From an uncultured Porphyromonadaceae bacterium (GTDB lineage Bacteria; Bacteroidota; Bacteroidia; Bacteroidales; Barnesiellaceae), in assembly GCA_900538555.1 (NCBI GenBank), contig UPYI01000004.1:62001-126000 (forward strand): a DNA stretch of 64,000 nucleotides. Reading direction: 5' to 3'. A program made the translations under genes and the position numbers. Below are positions 28,672 to 37,240 of the stretch, piece by piece (position 1 is the first letter of the stretch; every line of letters starts with the position of its first letter). A model generated the notes under the pieces. The model searched no databases and had not been told where the DNA came from. It worked only from the letters and a program-made list of their open reading frames with translations.

Positions 28672-28702
28672 AGTGATTTTATTTTTTATATCCTGCAATC
28701 AA

Positions 28703-30616
28703 TTACATACATACAAATCCGATCGCCACGAGCGCAATAACCAATGCTCCTGCCAAGTAGATCCAGACATACATCTGGATGCTTCCCGATTGCAGTTTGC
28801 GAATATGGTAAGCCGCACTGTTGGTGATAGTGGCAAACATATTCATCGTGCCGTCGATAATGTGACGGTCGAACCAAGCGATCGGTTTACAAATACGCTG
28901 GAAGATGATTTTATGCGTGATGAATTGATAGATTTCGTCGATATAGAAACGATGGTAAGCTGCCGTATGCAGACCGCGGAATTTATCCGCCATCGCTTTC
29001 GGTTTCGAGTTTTCAGACAGATACAACCATGTTGCCAATGCAATCGCCACCACGGCAACGAGAACACTGGTTATCGCAACCGTTCCGTTCAGGTGGATAT
29101 TGTATTCCAAGCCCGATGCCGTAACGAAATGTCCGAAAGGAATGAATCCTGCCACACAAGTGACCAAAGCGAGGAATACCAACGGTATATACATGGTTTT
29201 CGGGGCTTCGTGCGGTGTGTGATGTCCGTAATCGGGTTTGCTCCACCAGAATATACGGTAGTAGAGACGGAACATATAGAATGCGGTCAGACCGGCAACA
29301 GCTGTCATCCAAACACCCCAGAATGCGCTCTTTTCGAATGCGGCGGTCAGAATCTCGTCCTTGCTGAAAAATCCGGAGAACGGAGGAATACCGGCAATCG
29401 CCAGACAGGCAATCAGGAACGTGATATGGGTGATCGGCATATATTTGCGTAAGTTACCCATCTGATCCATTTCATTGGAATGCACAGCGTGGATAATCGC
29501 ACCGGCTCCCAAGAAGAGCAACGCCTTGAACATCGCGTGCGTGAAGAGGTGGAACATGGATGCCATGTAACCCAGACCGGCATGCTCGCTCACATTGCTT
29601 GCCACACCGAGCGATACCATCATGAACGCAATCTGCGAAATGGTAGAGAATGCCAGCACACGTTTGATATCGGTCTGCACACAAGCCACCACGGCGGCAT
29701 AAAGTGCAGTGAATGCTCCTACCCAAGTGATCAGGTCGAGGACTTCGGGCGTAACGCAATATACCGGGAACAGACGGGCTACCAAGAATACACCGGCAAC
29801 CACCATCGTAGCGGCGTGGATCAATGCCGATACCGGAGTAGGACCTTCCATAGCATCGGGCAACCAGATATGCAACGGGAACATGGCGGATTTACCGGCA
29901 CCACCCATAAAGATGAGAGCCATCGCCCACGAAGCGACCGAACATCCCATGAACGTTTTTCCGGCAGTCGTATCGACAATGGCGGAAGGATTGGCAATCA
30001 AAGTCTGGAAATCGAATGTCTCGGTAAAGAACGAGAGCAACAGGATACCGATCAGGAAACCGAGGTCGGCAAAACGAGTAACGATAAAGGCTTTCTTCGA
30101 AGCCGATACCGCTGCCGGTTTCGTATAATAGAATCCGATCAACAGATAAGACGATACACCTACCAACTCCCAGAAGATATACATCTGGAAAATATTCGTT
30201 GCCACTACCAGTCCGAGCATGGAGAAACTGAAAAGCGACAGGAACGCGAAATAGCGTTGGAAGCCGACTTCTCCGTGCATATACCCCATACTATACAGAT
30301 GCACCATCAGCGACACGGTCGTAATCACAACCAGCATCATCACCGATATCGGATCGAGCATCACGCCCAGATCGATGTGGAGCATCTCGGTAAACCGCAA
30401 CCATTCGAAATTGACCGGAGTCAATGTCGGACGGATGCCATCGACACGAGGCGATGAAAAATATTCTATGGCGACCATATACGCCAATACGGCGGTAGCC
30501 GTCATACCGAGAGTACCCAATACCCCGGCAACACGCTCGCTCAGTTTATGTCCCGCCAATCCGAGGAAGAGGAACATACATAGCGGAATCAAAAGTATTA
30601 TTGCTGAATATTCCAT
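28703..30616 (-). CDS. nuoL: NADH-quinone oxidoreductase subunit L
   Basis: 637 residues from ATG 30616 (MEYSAIILLIPLCMF), 5 bp after the nuoK stop. It is the largest antiporter-like subunit of complex I, with a C-terminal extension that forms the long lateral helix. FWELVGVSSYLLIGFYYTKPAA holds the conserved Glu, and GAGKSAMFPLHIWLPDAMEGPTPVSALIHAATMVVAGVFL is the most conserved NuoL region. The C-terminus (about 530-637) contains the amphipathic region ending in a final membrane helix. Confidence 0.97.
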   Translation of the reverse strand: MEYSAIILLIPLCMFLFLGLAGHKLSERVAGVLGTLGMTATAVLAYMVAIEYFSSPRVDGIRPTLTPVNFEWLRFTEMLHIDLGVMLDPISVMMLVVITTVSLMVHLYSMGYMHGEVGFQRYFAFLSLFSFSMLGLVVATNIFQMYIFWELVGVSSYLLIGFYYTKPAAVSASKKAFIVTRFADLGFLIGILLLSFFTETFDFQTLIANPSAIVDTTAGKTFMGCSVASWAMALIFMGGAGKSAMFPLHIWLPDAMEGPTPVSALIHAATMVVAGVFLVARLFPVYCVTPEVLDLITWVGAFTALYAAVVACVQTDIKRVLAFSTISQIAFMMVSLGVASNVSEHAGLGYMASMFHLFTHAMFKALLFLGAGAIIHAVHSNEMDQMGNLRKYMPITHITFLIACLAIAGIPPFSGFFSKDEILTAAFEKSAFWGVWMTAVAGLTAFYMFRLYYRIFWWSKPDYGHHTPHEAPKTMYIPLVFLALVTCVAGFIPFGHFVTASGLEYNIHLNGTVAITSVLVAVVAIALATWLYLSENSKPKAMADKFRGLHTAAYHRFYIDEIYQFITHKIIFQRICKPIAWFDRHIIDGTMNMFATITNSAAYHIRKLQSGSIQMYVWIYLAGALVIALVAIGFVCM

Positions 30617-30621
30617 AAGAA

Positions 30622-30933
30622 TCAAAATTTCATTTTATCAAGGTTGCGCACTTCCACATTCTGAATGTGACGGAAAATATTGATGATGATGGCAATCGCC
30701 AAAGCCGTCTCAGCCGCCGCAATACCGATGGCAAACAGCGTGAAGAAAAATCCTTCGAACGCCTCGGGGAAGAGGTAACGGTTGAACACGGCGAAATTGA
30801 TATCCACAGCATTCAACATCAGTTCCAGCGAAATCAGCATCGCCAACATATTTTTGCGTGCCACGAAACCGTAAACGCCTGCAAAAAACATAAAGGTGCT
30901 CAACACCAAATAAGCTATCATAGGTATTTCCAT
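30622..30933 (-). CDS. nuoK: NADH-quinone oxidoreductase subunit K
   Basis: The 103-residue protein has three membrane helices, as usual for NuoK. It carries the two conserved glutamates of the proton path, in LISLELMLNAVDINF (helix 2) and in AIGIAAAETALAIAI (helix 3). 7 bp separate it from nuoJ and 5 bp from nuoL. An internal ATG at codon 5 is an alternative start. Confidence 0.97.
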   Translation of the reverse strand: MEIPMIAYLVLSTFMFFAGVYGFVARKNMLAMLISLELMLNAVDINFAVFNRYLFPEAFEGFFFTLFAIGIAAAETALAIAIIINIFRHIQNVEVRNLDKMKF

Positions 30934-30940
30934 CGTTCAC

Positions 30941-31459
30941 TTATCTTTTACGGGCAATCATGATGCCACCGATTATACAAGCCAAAAGCAGAACACTCAA
31001 CGCTTCGAACGGCAACAGATACTGGTATTTATCCATGCCCATCAAAGCGTGTCCGATCGCTTTCATATTCACTTCCTCTCCTGCATTCAACATCGTAACT
31101 CCGCCGGGGAACTGGTACGTCAGCAAGGCATAGCCGCAAAGGAGCGCACCGACGACGGCAAGCGAAATGCCCAATGCTTTCTTCTTGCCCGAGATCTTAC
31201 CGGTTTTCTCACCGGGCTGGCTCGTCAATAGGATGGAGAACACGAACAACACGACGATACCGCCGGCATATACGGCGATCTGCACCGCACCCAGGAAGGT
31301 ATAATCGAGTTGAAAATAAATTCCTGCCGTGGCAAACAGTACGAATAAAAGATACGTAGCGGCACGCAGGATACGGCGGGTAGTCACCGTCAGTACCGAA
31401 CATACGACAATGACGACTGCCAACAAACAAAAAATAACCAAGTTCGCTATTTGTTCCAT
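30941..31459 (-). CDS. nuoJ: NADH-quinone oxidoreductase subunit J
   Basis: The 172-residue membrane subunit has five hydrophobic helices. The conserved third-helix region (FLGAVQIAVYAGGIVVLFVFSILL) matches the NuoJ signature around the pi-bulge. It is co-transcribed with nuoI (30 bp upstream) and nuoK (7 bp downstream). Confidence 0.95.
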   Translation of the reverse strand: MEQIANLVIFCLLAVVIVVCSVLTVTTRRILRAATYLLFVLFATAGIYFQLDYTFLGAVQIAVYAGGIVVLFVFSILLTSQPGEKTGKISGKKKALGISLAVVGALLCGYALLTYQFPGGVTMLNAGEEVNMKAIGHALMGMDKYQYLLPFEALSVLLLACIIGGIMIARKR

Positions 31460-31489
31460 ATTAAAATGATTATCAAAAATGAATACGGA

Positions 31490-31948
31490 TTATTTCTCCG
31501 CAGGACGATGGTTCAACTGTTTAACCAACTTCTCGCGTGTAAACACGGCGTGCTCGAAATCCGGCACGAACTCGATAGCGTCGTGCGGGCAAGACGATAC
31601 ACAAAGCTGACAGAATGTACAGCTACCCAAGTCATATATATATTTGTCTAATACTTTCTTTGTCTTACCTTCGGCATCGGTCACTTTCGACGAAACGATC
31701 GAGATCGTGCCATTCGGGCAATTCAGCTGGCAAATACCGCAAGCGATACATTTATGCTGCCCGTTCTCGTCATATTTCAAGGTCAGCGTACCTCTGAAAC
31801 GCTCCGAAATTTTCAATGTAGCCCGGTTTTCCGGATACTGTTCCGTCACTTTTCGGCTTACGAAATGTTTGCCGGTAACACGCATTCCGACGAGCAAACT
31901 CCAAAATCCTTTGAAAAAGGAGGATAGATAATTTTTTAAACTTGCCAT
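31490..31948 (-). CDS. nuoI: NADH-quinone oxidoreductase subunit I (two 4Fe-4S clusters)
   Basis: This 152-residue peripheral ferredoxin-like subunit carries electrons toward NuoB. The first cluster is bound by C67, C70, C73 and C77 (CIACGICQLNCPNG), the second by C110, C113, C116 and C120 (CTFCQLCVSSCPHD); this CxxCxxCxxxC pair is diagnostic. It is the first nuo gene after the inserted atp block. The 86-bp gap before it holds a stem-loop at 31998-32021. Confidence 0.97.
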   Translation of the reverse strand: MASLKNYLSSFFKGFWSLLVGMRVTGKHFVSRKVTEQYPENRATLKISERFRGTLTLKYDENGQHKCIACGICQLNCPNGTISIVSSKVTDAEGKTKKVLDKYIYDLGSCTFCQLCVSSCPHDAIEFVPDFEHAVFTREKLVKQLNHRPAEK

Positions 31949-31997
31949 AAATACGATGATGTATTTCTTATTCTGTTTTTTGTTTTAACGCATAACC

Positions 31998-32021
31998 GGA
32001 GCGGAAACGAATTTCCGCTCC
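31998..32021 (-). promoter_or_regulatory. Stem-loop at the atpG-nuoI junction
   Basis: A perfect 10-bp stem GGAGCGGAAA/TTTCCGCTCC with a 4-nt loop lies 14 bp after the atpG stop. The minus-strand sequence beyond it is not a T-run (GGTTATGCGTTAAAAC). It is more likely a processing or stability element, or a weakened old atp terminator, than a full stop. Confidence 0.6.
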
Positions 32022-32034
32022 GACCGTTGCGCCG

Positions 32035-32919
32035 TTATCCTTCCACCTTACCGCCCAGTATATCGAGCAATTCGGTAGTAATACTTTGTTGACGTAATTT
32101 ATTGTATTCGAGTTGCAACTCTTCCAACAACTTCGTAGCATTGTCGTTGGCGGTCTGCATCGCCATGACGCGCGCCGCCTGTTCCGATGCCCGGTTCTCG
32201 CAAACCAACTCCTGCATATCCGACAATACGAACAACGGCAGTATCTTGTTGTAGATCGTATTCGCATCGGGTTCGAACAGATAGGGTTTGTTGCTGTTGT
32301 ATTTGCCTTCGGAGGCTCCGGGGAAATTTCCCGCCTCGATCGGCAATACCACCCGGGTAGCCAGTTCCTGACGGCTCATGCTCTTGAAGTTCATATAAAC
32401 GACTTCCACCCGATCGACCTCCCGGTTCAGGAACGATTCGGTGAGCACAGCTGTGAATTGCTTCACCTCCTCGGCGGAACTTTTCGCCGACATATAAGGC
32501 AACTGTACCACCTCGATATCCTCGCCCGCCAGTTTCGAGGCGAACTTCACCGCTTTCTTTCCGACCGGATAGATTACGAACGATACCGGAGCTTCCGCAC
32601 GGGCATTACGAATGGTTTCGAGCAAAAGCTTACATAGACTCACATTAAATGCGCCGCAAAGGCCCTCGTCCGAACCTAACAGGACAAGTGCTATCCGTTT
32701 CACCGCACGCTGTTCGGTCAGCGGCGACGTGTATTCGCCGTCTGCTTCCAACAGGTGGGAAATGGTGGTCTGGATCTGATTCCGGAACGGACGAACCTTA
32801 CGCAAAGCCAACTCGGCTTTACGCATTTTCGCCGATGAAATCATCTTCATCGCACCGGTTATCTTTTGGGAAGAGGATACGGATCCGATTCTTCCTTTGA
32901 GTTCGCGCATTGATGCCAT
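32035..32919 (-). CDS. atpG: ATP synthase gamma subunit
   Basis: The 294-residue central stalk subunit couples c-ring rotation to catalysis. The N-terminal helix (MASMRELKGRIGSVSSSQKITGAMKMISSAKMRKAE) and the C-terminal helix (ASEQAARVMAMQTANDNATKLLEELQLEYNKLRQ) are the conserved coiled-coil parts; LGSDEGLCGAFN is the central signature. It is the last gene of the atp block, 5 bp after atpA. Confidence 0.97.
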   Translation of the reverse strand: MASMRELKGRIGSVSSSQKITGAMKMISSAKMRKAELALRKVRPFRNQIQTTISHLLEADGEYTSPLTEQRAVKRIALVLLGSDEGLCGAFNVSLCKLLLETIRNARAEAPVSFVIYPVGKKAVKFASKLAGEDIEVVQLPYMSAKSSAEEVKQFTAVLTESFLNREVDRVEVVYMNFKSMSRQELATRVVLPIEAGNFPGASEGKYNSNKPYLFEPDANTIYNKILPLFVLSDMQELVCENRASEQAARVMAMQTANDNATKLLEELQLEYNKLRQQSITTELLDILGGKVEG

Positions 32920-32924
32920 AACTA

Positions 32925-34502
32925 TTAAGCCTTAAATCGGTTAGCGACTTCGGTTGCAACTTCTACCAACTTGCTTTCGATCGTCTCGTCGAGACGTCCG
33001 GCATGCAACTCGGCAAGCACTTCGCTACTGTATTTCGTTTTCAATATCTGCAAGAAGAGTTTTTCAAACTCAGCCACCTTATCGACCGGAACATCCTGCA
33101 ACAAGCCGTGCGTACCGCAATAGATAATCGCGATTTCGTCTTCTACCGGCATCGGAGAATATTGAGGCTGGATCAGGATACGTTCGTTCTTGCGTCCCTT
33201 GTCGATCACCATTGCCGTTACGGGGTCTACATCGCCACCGAACTTGGTAAACGACTCCAATTCGCGGAACTGGGCTTGGTCGATCTTCAAAGTTCCGGCA
33301 ACTTTCTTCATCGCCTTCACCTGAGCGTTACCGCCGACACGCGACACGGAGATACCTACGTTGATAGCCGGACGTACACCTTGGTTGAACAATGCGGTTT
33401 CAAGGAATATCTGACCGTCGGTAATTGAGATCACATTGGTCGGGATATATGCGGAAACGTCGCCCGCCTGCGTTTCGATAACCGGCAGCGCGGTCAATGA
33501 TCCGCCACCTTTTACCAATGGTTTCATTACTTCGGGCAGGTCGTTCATCGTAGCCGCAACCTCGTCGTTGGCAATGATCTTGGCTGCACGCTCCAACAGA
33601 CGGGAGTGCAGATAGAAAATATCGCCCGGATAGGCTTCACGTCCCGACGGACGACGAAGGATCAACGAGATTTCACGGTAGGAAACGGCTTGTTTCGACA
33701 AGTCGTCGTAGATGACGAGCGCATGACGCCCGCTGTCACGGAAATATTCACCGATAGCGGCACCGGCAAACGGCGCATAGTAACGCATGGCAGCCGAGTC
33801 GGAAGCATTGGCGGCAACAACCACCGTATATTCCAACGCGCCATGTTCGCGCAACGTATTTACCAACGCAGCCACCGACGAGGCTTTCTGACCGATTGCT
33901 ACATAGATACAATAGAGCGGATTTCCGTTCTTGAAGTTTTCACGCTGGTTGATGATCGTATCGATAGCGATTGCGGTTTTACCGATCTGACGGTCGCCGA
34001 TAATCAGCTCGCGCTGTCCGCGGCCGATAGGCACCATCGCATCGATCGCCTTGATACCGGTCTGCAACGGTTCATTTACAGGCTGGCGGAAGATTACACC
34101 CGGAGCTTTACGTTCCAAAGGCATCAGCAATGTCTCGCCTTGAATCGGACCCGCACCGTCGATCGGTTCGCCCAACGTATTGATCACACGTCCGAGCAAG
34201 CCCTCACCTACGGGCAAAGACGCGATTTCGCCGGTACGACGTGCCACCATGTTTTCCGTAACCTTGTCTACGTTATTGAGCAAGATGACACCCACGTTGC
34301 TCTCCTCCAAGTTCATCGCTACACCGCGCACACCGTTTTCAAATTCGATCAATTCGCTGGAACGGACATTGTCCAGACCATATACATGGGCTACGCCGTC
34401 ACCAACTTCCAATACGGTACCGATTTCTTCGAAATCCATTTTAGCATCCACCTGTTCGAGCTGGGCTTTCAGGATATCCGATATTTCGTTTGGTTTAATC
34501 AT
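32925..34502 (-). CDS. atpA: ATP synthase alpha subunit
   Basis: The 525-residue non-catalytic nucleotide-binding subunit of F1 has Walker A at 169-176, GDRQIGKT, with Ile where most alpha subunits have Thr. ALVIYDDLSKQAVSYREISL is the Walker B and signature region. The arginine-finger region ETALFNQGVRPAINVGISVSRVGG is present. Its ATG overlaps the atpH stop by 4 bp (34499-34502), indicating translational coupling. Confidence 0.98.
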   Translation of the reverse strand: MIKPNEISDILKAQLEQVDAKMDFEEIGTVLEVGDGVAHVYGLDNVRSSELIEFENGVRGVAMNLEESNVGVILLNNVDKVTENMVARRTGEIASLPVGEGLLGRVINTLGEPIDGAGPIQGETLLMPLERKAPGVIFRQPVNEPLQTGIKAIDAMVPIGRGQRELIIGDRQIGKTAIAIDTIINQRENFKNGNPLYCIYVAIGQKASSVAALVNTLREHGALEYTVVVAANASDSAAMRYYAPFAGAAIGEYFRDSGRHALVIYDDLSKQAVSYREISLILRRPSGREAYPGDIFYLHSRLLERAAKIIANDEVAATMNDLPEVMKPLVKGGGSLTALPVIETQAGDVSAYIPTNVISITDGQIFLETALFNQGVRPAINVGISVSRVGGNAQVKAMKKVAGTLKIDQAQFRELESFTKFGGDVDPVTAMVIDKGRKNERILIQPQYSPMPVEDEIAIIYCGTHGLLQDVPVDKVAEFEKLFLQILKTKYSSEVLAELHAGRLDETIESKLVEVATEVANRFKA

Positions 34503-35044
34503 AATTTGCTGTTCATTAATTGTAAACGCAATTTCTTTAACTCATTATTTACCGAAGCGTCCAACTGCATAGAGTCTACCCGCAAGATAAAGCCCCCGAT
34601 AATCGTCGGATCTACCTGATAAGCATATTCCAACTTCTTATCCGTCTTTTGTTGCATAATAGCCCGGATCTTGCCCAATACGTTGTCGTCGAGCTGGGTA
34701 GCCGTGACAATCGTAATCAAAGCGATGCCATTGGCGTTCCGGTACGCGCTCTGGTATTCGAGCGCGATAGTTCTCATAAACGTTTCGCGACGGTTCTTGA
34801 TCACTAAACGGATAAAACGAAGAAGCTCTTTCCCGGGATCTTCACCGAAAGCCGCCACCAAAAGCGCCTCCTTATCGGATGCCGACAACGCCGGATTAGA
34901 CATCGCCTTATCCAATTTCGGATGTTCGGCATAGGCTTTCACCAAAACGCCGAGTTTCTCATAAATCGCATCTGCGCTTCCATTATCCTGTGCATACTTG
35001 TACAGGGCTTTGGCGTATCTGCGCGGAATCAAACCTTCGTTCAT
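34499..35044 (-). CDS. atpH: ATP synthase delta subunit
   Basis: The 181-residue peripheral stalk (OSCP) protein binds the top of F1. The N-terminal helical bundle begins LIPRRYAKALYKYAQDNG, a typical start. The conserved C-terminal part includes KLEYAYQVDPTIIGGFILRVDSMQLDASVNNELKKL. It overlaps atpA by 4 bp and follows atpF by 6 bp. Confidence 0.96.
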   Translation of the reverse strand: MNEGLIPRRYAKALYKYAQDNGSADAIYEKLGVLVKAYAEHPKLDKAMSNPALSASDKEALLVAAFGEDPGKELLRFIRLVIKNRRETFMRTIALEYQSAYRNANGIALITIVTATQLDDNVLGKIRAIMQQKTDKKLEYAYQVDPTIIGGFILRVDSMQLDASVNNELKKLRLQLMNSKL

Positions 35045-35050
35045 CTTCTT

Positions 35051-35548
35051 TTAGTTTTTATTCTCTATATCATTCAACAGTTTGTCGATCATCTCAGCCT
35101 GCGCCTTATCGGTGGAAAGATTTTTCCGCACCAATTTTTCGGCGATCTGCAAGGCAAAAGTGCTCACCTCGTTACGGAATTGCAATTCTGCTTCTTTTCG
35201 AGACTGTTCTATCGACACGGCCGCAGCATCCATCACTTTCTTGGCTTCGACCGATGCCGCCTGCTTCGCTTCTTCGATAATCTGCGATTTCATGCGGGCG
35301 GCTTCGTTCAGAATTTCCATCTGCTGTTTTTGTGCTTCGACCAAAAGGGCTTTGGCATCGTTCTGTGCGTTGTCCAGACTGGCTTTCGCTTCCTGTGCAT
35401 ATACCACTCCCTTGTCGATCAGATCCGCTCTTTCTTCCAGACTGCGGATAATGAACGGCCAAGCGAATTTAGCCAGGATGGCGAAAAGGAGTACGAATAC
35501 GACGAACATCCAGAACACCAACCCTATTTCGGGCGTGAACAGTTCCAT
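35051..35548 (-). CDS. atpF: ATP synthase b subunit
   Basis: The 165-residue peripheral stalk subunit has one N-terminal membrane helix (LVFWMFVVFVLLFAILAKFAWPFI) and a long charged, Ala-rich helix for dimerisation (EERADLIDKGVVYAQEAKAS onward). Length and layout are normal. Spacing is 9 bp after atpE and 6 bp before atpH. Confidence 0.96.
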   Translation of the reverse strand: MELFTPEIGLVFWMFVVFVLLFAILAKFAWPFIIRSLEERADLIDKGVVYAQEAKASLDNAQNDAKALLVEAQKQQMEILNEAARMKSQIIEEAKQAASVEAKKVMDAAAVSIEQSRKEAELQFRNEVSTFALQIAEKLVRKNLSTDKAQAEMIDKLLNDIENKN

Positions 35549-35557
35549 ATCGTGCTA

Positions 35558-35812
35558 TTAGATGAACAATGCCATTATACAAACGATCACAGCAAAGAGG
35601 GCAACACCTTCCACAAGAGCCGCGATCACAATCATGTTGCTTCGGATATCACCGCTTGCTTCGGGCTGACGTGCGATTGCATCCATAGCCGAAGAACCGA
35701 TTTTACCTACGCCGATACCTGCCGCGATAGCTGCGATAGCTGCACCGATACACGCTCCCAATTTTGCCAGACTTACACCGGCTGCTGCTTGTAATAAGAT
35801 CATTCCTAACAT
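35558..35812 (-). CDS. atpE: ATP synthase c subunit
   Basis: The 84-residue two-helix protein forms the rotor ring. The polar loop ARQPE (47-51) and the ion-carrying Glu68 in ALVEGVALF are clear. Compared with the Na+-binding c subunit of Ilyobacter tartaricus, the Gln ligand position is Val35 and the Ser after the Glu is Gly69. Both Na+ ligands are therefore missing and H+ coupling is inferred. It sits between atpB (36 bp) and atpF (9 bp). Confidence 0.97.
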   Translation of the reverse strand: MLGMILLQAAAGVSLAKLGACIGAAIAAIAAGIGVGKIGSSAMDAIARQPEASGDIRSNMIVIAALVEGVALFAVIVCIMALFI

Positions 35813-35848
35813 AGTTGTTTTATTTTAAAGTTATACAATAATTTCTTT

Positions 35849-36958
35849 TTAATGATGTCCCTTCACTTGCGACAACGAGATGAACAGGGTCGAAAGCATG
35901 GTGAATACATACGCCTGAATGAAGCTGACCAACGTATCGAGCAGCAACATGAACAAGGAGAATACGACCGATACGACCGTGGTGGCTCCCATTACGGCTG
36001 CGCCCAATGCGCCGAAAATAAAGATCAGCGAAGTCAATGCCAATACGATCATGTGTCCGCCCATCATGTTCGCAAAGAGACGGATCATCAATGCCGCCGG
36101 CTTCGTGAATACGCCGAATACCTCGATCAACGGCATGATAGGCAACGGGAATTTCAGCCACGTGGGGACATCGGGCCAAAATATTTCTTTCCAATATTCT
36201 TTCGTTCCGGTCACATTGACTACGATAAACGTACACAACGCCAACACGAACGTTACGGATATATTACCGGTCAGGTTGGCTCCTCCGGGGAAGATCACGA
36301 TCAACCCCAACAGGTTCATAACCAGAATGAAGAAGAATATCGTGAGCAGATAAGGTGCGAACTTGGGCGCTTTGTCGCCCAAAGTGCTTTTGATCACGCC
36401 GTTATAGATGTATTCGATAACGAACTCGACCGCACCCACACCTTTACGCGAGGCTTTGTAGCCGTCTTTCTTGAAGTGCCGCGCTACGGAGAATATGCAG
36501 AACAGGCAAACCAACGCAGAGATAATCAACGCCAATACGTTTTTCGTGATCGAAAAATCCATCGGGCGATATTTGTTGCCGTCGGCATCGACCGATTCGA
36601 TCTTCCCCTTGTTCGGTCCTTCTTCGGCTACATAGAATCCGTTGTAGCTTTGTCCGTGACCGATGCGCGAAGAACTGAACAGACTCCAATCGCCTTTATA
36701 GTCGCGGACAATCACCGGCAACGGAATCCGGTGCGTATGCGAGAAAGGCAACTCCCAACCGTAAGCGTCGAGCAGGTGCTCGAAAATCGCTTCTTTCGGA
36801 TTGAAAGCCTCTTCTTCCGCGTCCGCCAAAGCCTCAGCCCTTTCCTCTATGGTAGCCACTACTCCCGAAGCGTCATCGCCCGCAGGTTCTTCCGCCCAAA
36901 CGCAAGGAGCGGCAAAGAGGAATAAAAAGCTCAGTATGTAGGTTAAATATTTTTTCAT
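35849..36958 (-). CDS. atpB: ATP synthase a subunit with N-terminal periplasmic extension
   Basis: The 369-residue Fo stator forms the ion half-channels. The essential Arg is in MIRLFANMMGGHMIVLA. Before the first membrane helix of the core lies an unusually long N-terminal part. It begins with a signal-like sequence (MKKYLTYILSFLFLFAAPCVWA) and an acidic segment (EEPAGDDASGVVATIEERAEAL), typical of Bacteroidetes AtpB rather than E. coli (271 residues). No atpI-like gene is present; only 40 bp separate it from atpC. Confidence 0.96.
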   Translation of the reverse strand: MKKYLTYILSFLFLFAAPCVWAEEPAGDDASGVVATIEERAEALADAEEEAFNPKEAIFEHLLDAYGWELPFSHTHRIPLPVIVRDYKGDWSLFSSSRIGHGQSYNGFYVAEEGPNKGKIESVDADGNKYRPMDFSITKNVLALIISALVCLFCIFSVARHFKKDGYKASRKGVGAVEFVIEYIYNGVIKSTLGDKAPKFAPYLLTIFFFILVMNLLGLIVIFPGGANLTGNISVTFVLALCTFIVVNVTGTKEYWKEIFWPDVPTWLKFPLPIMPLIEVFGVFTKPAALMIRLFANMMGGHMIVLALTSLIFIFGALGAAVMGATTVVSVVFSLFMLLLDTLVSFIQAYVFTMLSTLFISLSQVKGHH

Positions 36959-36998
36959 TTGTTTTCTCGGTTAAGCCGTCCGGATAATCCGAACGCGA

Positions 36999-37232
36999 TT
37001 AATGGATGCAAACCGCCACGCGATTGTTATCGACATCTACAAACCCGCCACCTACGGATACCGTGCGCACTTCGCCGCCGGTAACATACTCGATCACACC
37101 CTTTTCGAGGGTAGACACCAACGAGGCGTGGTTTTCAAGGACTGTAAACGACCCCATGGACCCGGGCAATGTAACCCGTTCTACCTCACCGTTGAAGAGT
37201 ATCTCTTCCGAAGATATTATTTCGAGATTCAT
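36999..37232 (-). CDS. atpC: ATP synthase epsilon subunit, N-terminal domain only
   Basis: At 77 residues it contains only the beta-sandwich domain (MNLEIISSEEILFNGEVERVTLPGSMGSFTVLENHASLVS). The C-terminal two-helix domain that inhibits ATP hydrolysis in E. coli and Bacillus (about 135 residues in all) is absent. The frame ends cleanly with a stop, with no sign of a frameshift. It lies 8 bp after atpD. Confidence 0.95.
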   Translation of the reverse strand: MNLEIISSEEILFNGEVERVTLPGSMGSFTVLENHASLVSTLEKGVIEYVTGGEVRTVSVGGGFVDVDNNRVAVCIH

Positions 37233-37240
37233 AGTCTATC

